23,361 nucleotides of DNA from Fragilaria radians. Taxonomy: Eukaryota > Bacillariophyta > Fragilariophyceae > Fragilariales > Fragilariaceae. A program made the position numbers and the translations under genes. The stretch lies in assembly GCA_900642245.1 (NCBI GenBank), contig CAAAJI010000085.1, positions 98,114 to 121,474 of the forward strand. Direction: 5' to 3'. Below, piece after piece: positions 19,965 to 23,361 of this stretch. Each line of letters opens with the position of its first letter. The stretch's first letter is position 1. A model generated the notes under the pieces. It had not been told where the DNA came from, searched no databases, and saw only the letters and a program-made list of their open reading frames with translations.

Positions 19965-21197
19965 ATGGATACAGAAAGCCAACATCAGAATAATTTGGAA
20001 CTTGAGGGTGTCTTATATCATCGAACGATTCGAGCCACGTTTGCCACTTTTCTTTTGGCGGTGGATGATGCGAAACGTGTCGTGGCAAGGGTACAAATGC
20101 CTGAAAATGGGACTCCGTCAAGTTATGGCGAAATTAGGACATACTTACGGCGTAGCTACAAAATAGGCGATCTCCTACGGGTCAAAGGTGTTTGGAATCC
20201 CTCCAAGAAGTCCAATGACGATAGTTCGGGTTGGAATGCAGATAGATTCGTAATTAGTCTTCGAAGTCTTGACGATGTCAATCAATGCATCCTGCTTTTG
20301 GAAGTACGGCATTGGCCTATGGATAAATGTCAAGCTTGGCAGAAAGAATCTATGTTATTCCAAGACAAGCAAGAATGTAAGAAACGTCAGAGAAGTCTCA
20401 ATGATGAATCAACAGCTGGAAATGTTTACCGTCATGGTGGAGGAATTGGAAAACGAATGCAAGGCGAATATCTTGCCAATTTTCTCATACACTTGATCAT
20501 GTATAGACTTGGATGTACAGATATTCCTCAGCCTTCCGAATGGGCAGCGATCAAACCTAATCATTTGCATCCATCGTTTGGAAAAGCCATACACTACCTC
20601 AATTCCGGTAGTGGAGTTATTGATGCTGCTGGTGGTTCCGGCCACGTATCTATGGCACTTGGACTGATGGGGGTTAAATCTACAATTGTAGACCCACGTG
20701 AAAGCGTGGGGAAGTTACCGGGGAAGGATAGAAAGATATGGAATAGATCTCTCCGACAGAGTGCATTGGTACAATCCTCCAATGTCGTGCCCTCTTGTGT
20801 TCCCATAACAGTTCCCTTCGAATCCTTCCGAGCCTGGTTTGTGACGAAACCTGATGGTGTCGACACTAGATTTCGTCATCCCGATGAGCAAGATGTACAA
20901 GTTTGTCAGGATAATCATTACCTTTTGGAAAATAGTAGTGCCGTTGTAGCACTTCATCCAGACGAAGCAACCGATACGGTAGTCGACATGGCCATTCGAA
21001 AGAAAGTTCCGTTTGTCATTGTACCATGTTGTGTATTTTCAAGACTTTTTCCTAATCGTCGTCTGCAAAATACAGATCAAACTGTAAATACCCATGATGA
21101 TTTAATTCAGTATCTTTTGGCCAAGGATGTCAATATCCAAAAAACAATCTTGCCATTCGAGGGTGCACATATCGCATTATGGGCAACATTCTCTTAG
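19965..21197 (+). CDS. Putative SAM-dependent methyltransferase with extra N-terminal domain
   Basis: A single-exon protein of 410 residues. ATG 19965 is the first ATG; the frame extends upstream only to a TTG at 19950. Residues 10-115 are rich in predicted strands (LELEGVLYHRTIRATFATFL; YKIGDLLRVKGVW; RFVISLRSLDDV) and suggest an OB-like or other small beta domain, perhaps nucleic-acid binding. A basic linker follows (KKRQRSLND). The C-terminal half carries a Rossmann methyltransferase motif I, VIDAAGGSGHVSMALGL (D220), and then STIVDPR as the likely motif II acid. A later block is ALHPDEATDTVVDMA followed by FVIVPCCVFSRLFP (C355, C356). HPD/HPC...PCC patterns occur in the METTL25 / methyltransferase-32-like group, so an RNA or protein substrate is plausible. 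I cannot name the substrate. The SAM fold is likely; the N-terminal fold is inference. Confidence 0.8.
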   Translation: MDTESQHQNNLELEGVLYHRTIRATFATFLLAVDDAKRVVARVQMPENGTPSSYGEIRTYLRRSYKIGDLLRVKGVWNPSKKSNDDSSGWNADRFVISLRSLDDVNQCILLLEVRHWPMDKCQAWQKESMLFQDKQECKKRQRSLNDESTAGNVYRHGGGIGKRMQGEYLANFLIHLIMYRLGCTDIPQPSEWAAIKPNHLHPSFGKAIHYLNSGSGVIDAAGGSGHVSMALGLMGVKSTIVDPRESVGKLPGKDRKIWNRSLRQSALVQSSNVVPSCVPITVPFESFRAWFVTKPDGVDTRFRHPDEQDVQVCQDNHYLLENSSAVVALHPDEATDTVVDMAIRKKVPFVIVPCCVFSRLFPNRRLQNTDQTVNTHDDLIQYLLAKDVNIQKTILPFEGAHIALWATFS

Positions 21198-23361
21198 GTT
21201 ATCTGTAAACTAAAGATAATCAAAGACTTCTTCTATCCGATAGTATCACGATTGGAATCAATGTCACCTTTAATCCTTTGGAGTATTTGAAAAGAATGTT
21301 CAAAAAATTTAATTCCACACATGGGAAGTTTTAATATCTGCAAAATCTGTCGTGAAAATGAGGCTAGCAAGCAAGTCCATTACACTTTCAATTACTTTTT
21401 CCATGACAAAGCTACATATCAAGGTGGTGGGCAGCTATTTGTGGAAAAATATGTAATGAAAAAACACATCATCAGCATTAGCGCGCCAGTTCCTAACCTA
21501 TGCAGAAAGATAGGAAGAAATACTACAAGTCTAGTATCGTTTTAACGAAAGTAGGATCGTAAATCATAAGAATTAACGTTGAGATTCCACTAGAGCATTG
21601 GGAAACCACTGGCCACATGGCATTTAGGCAGAGAATCGATAAATCTCTTCGCGACAAATGGGGTTCTGAACAATAACTGACAAGGATCCAACACAATTCC
21701 TCTCTTGGCTTTAGGACTCAAAAAGCATCTGCTTGAAGTCCTTATGAGAGCTGTTATATACTTTCATGGTCTTCTGAATCGTCAAGAAGTAGTAGCTCTT
21801 GAAGAAATAAACTATCAGAAAGTAGGCTTTGTTGAAGAGAATTCATATTATTCTCCCCATCTGATCTATTCCTCTGCAGATCTGCCATCATTTGTGGAGT
21901 TTTAGAACCTCTTCTTTGGTAACGCCTCTTCTTGTCACTTGCCTGAAGATGAATTTGATTGTTGGAATCATGAGAGACAGAAAACTTGACTTTAATCCCT
22001 ATTGTCTTCAGTGGAACATTCGATGATTTGAGAGAGCTGCACACTGTCTTTAGCATTGTCATCGTAATTGAAAGAAAGGCTGGATATGAGATAGTGAAGG
22101 AATGGTGTAAATATTTGATGTTATTTTTTTATGAGGCTGAAAGTCACGAATCGATATGGGCTTTCTAATCTCATGTCTATCGGACATAGTTAGCGTAGAA
22201 CCATACGGGAGAACATTAAGAATAGTCATTAACATGGCATATATATCCCATTACTTTCGAATTCCAGCGAAGGTATCCGATGACACCATCTCTTTTTGAA
22301 GAAATATGACTTAATGATCTCTCTATGATAGCACTCTGCGTTGAATTTGTCATTAGAATGACCGATTTGACTACAATTTTGTTCCCGAATCGGAGTATAA
22401 TGTTTATATTTGTTCGAGCGTTTGTGTCGGAACGGGATATAAAAGAGTGTTAAAAGTCTTTTTCGCTTCTGTTGTACTGACCAAGAGTAAACCAGATGGC
22501 GTACATCAGGTGGTGACAGCGAAAGTAAACTAAAAAATATCGAAAGCCAGATTGTACCAGGGGAGCTTTTAAAGAAGGGAAAAGACAATATCTAACCTTG
22601 TAGTTATGATCACAAGTCACAAGAGGTTGCTTGTTTGGCTTATTAATTTAGTAAGGTTGGAAAATTAAAGAAAGAGAAAGATTAGTAAAATTGCTCTATT
22701 TGACTTCCAAAACGTTATACCTAAGCTTGTGCAAGGCATGGAAGATTATACGGCATACATATTGTCTGATACTATAGGTAAAACCTTTGAATTCAACTGG
22801 AAGCAGTCTTTGAAAGTCTCTTTACTTCTGTTGTGAGAGCGAATGTCGGAGCGTGAGTCTGCGGCCTCATAGATTAGAGTTGATCTTCAAAATGAAATTT
22901 CATAGGCTTTCTTTCTTGGTGTATAGACAGGACTGTTAACGTTCAAGTTACAACCATGTAAATGGTTATCTATGAGCTATTCGTATTTATAGTGCAGTGA
23001 ATTTTACATAAGGAAAGGCAAAGAATTATACAAGGAATATGACAAGACCTTAATTGAAATCAAATTCTCATTATTACTGTGTTGCTAAATGAGTTTCTAT
23101 GTATCGATTGCATTGTGTACAGAACTAGGGATTTCATAGGAATTAGTGATAAGCGATGTCACAAAATTCAGACGATAGTCAAAATGCATTTTAACCTTAG
23201 ATACATAGCTATCAAAAGGGAGTGCTTGTTACATGATCTTATGACAAGCTATTTGCAGATAAATATGAAGGTTACATTCCAAATTGATTGAAGAGAAATC
23301 TTTTTTATCGTCATGTGACAATCGTAATTTTTGTCAGTAGTGCAATTGCGAAGTAAAGGAA
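21198..23361. other. Mostly noncoding region at the right end
   Basis: About 2.2 kb with no recognisable family. The minus-strand frame at 21754-22062 is listed separately as a possible small gene. Other short frames (21321-21545 +, 21705-21905 +, 22229-22588 -, 23079-23291 +) show no domain and have skewed, noncoding-like composition. The 22229-22588 frame opens with a hydrophobic stretch (TIWLSIFFSLLSLSP), but that alone is not evidence of a gene. Nothing is visible beyond 22600. Confidence 0.5.
21754..22062 (-). CDS. Possible small hypothetical protein (102 aa)
   Basis: The frame starts at ATG 22062, with a second ATG two codons on, and ends at 21754. The product has a Lys/Arg-rich central segment (DKKRRYQRRGSKTPQ) that could be a nuclear signal. 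It ends in a Leu/Asp-rich stretch (SLFLQELLLLDDSEDHES). The mix of residues looks more protein-like than the overlapping plus-strand frame at 21705-21905. No family is recognised, no neighbour suggests a role, and an upstream exon cannot be excluded. Confidence 0.35.
   Translation of the reverse strand: MTMLKTVCSSLKSSNVPLKTIGIKVKFSVSHDSNNQIHLQASDKKRRYQRRGSKTPQMMADLQRNRSDGENNMNSLQQSLLSDSLFLQELLLLDDSEDHESI

Noticed and set aside
22436..22860. Possible diverged duplication (AAAGTCTTTTTCGCTTCTG near 22456 and AAAGTCTCTTTACTTCTG near 22812)
   Set aside because: The match is short and imperfect, and it does not extend. Chance similarity in AT-rich DNA is likely.

Overview
The window looks like nuclear DNA of a diatom, or at least a stramenopile alga. 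It is AT-rich and has short spliceosomal introns (60-114 bp, GT-AG). It carries a decayed Ty1/Copia element whose gag and polymerase look like diatom Copia families. It also encodes a bacterial-type 16S rRNA methyltransferase (RsmG) behind a secretory/plastid-like leader, and respiratory-chain and amino-acid enzymes of eukaryotic type. I cannot name the species from sequence alone.

Layout. From 1 to 1911 (minus) lies the 5' part of an uncharacterised two-exon gene that runs off the left edge. From 1912 to 3585 is a gene-poor stretch with a C13 tract, a 37-bp-period direct repeat and scraps of coding-like sequence. A compact block follows from 3586 to 9998. It holds a PLP aminotransferase of the kynurenine aminotransferase / cysteine-conjugate beta-lyase type (+), an Rcf2-like HIG1-domain protein (-), RsmG (+), and a large LYR-like / double YccV / TPR protein (-). 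Neighbours alternate as convergent pairs (84 and 63 bp apart) and one divergent pair sharing a 334-bp promoter. From 9999 to 16088 come a 52-bp minisatellite broken by a 399-N assembly gap and a dead Copia element on the minus strand, recognisable from gag (15532) to RNase H (11317). From 16089 to 18450 (+) lies a second, intact copy of the LYR-like / double YccV / TPR gene. It is head-to-head with the first, and both share an intron at the same codon. From 18451 to 19964 there is noncoding or decayed sequence. A putative SAM-dependent methyltransferase with an extra N-terminal domain lies at 19965-21197 (+). From 21198 to the end there is at most one short hypothetical gene.

The most interesting system is the divergent paralogue pair. 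Each protein joins an LYR-like N-terminal segment, two copies of a 'helix plus YccV/HspQ' module and C-terminal TPR-like repeats. YccV/HspQ-type domains are known in protease adaptors and specificity factors (bacterial HspQ with Lon, chloroplast ClpF with Clp) and in FBXO21. I therefore infer a possible organellar, perhaps mitochondrial, protease adaptor or protein-quality-control factor. The left copy appears to have a one-base deletion just after the conserved splice junction, so it may be a young pseudogene, a sequencing error, or a gene spliced differently.
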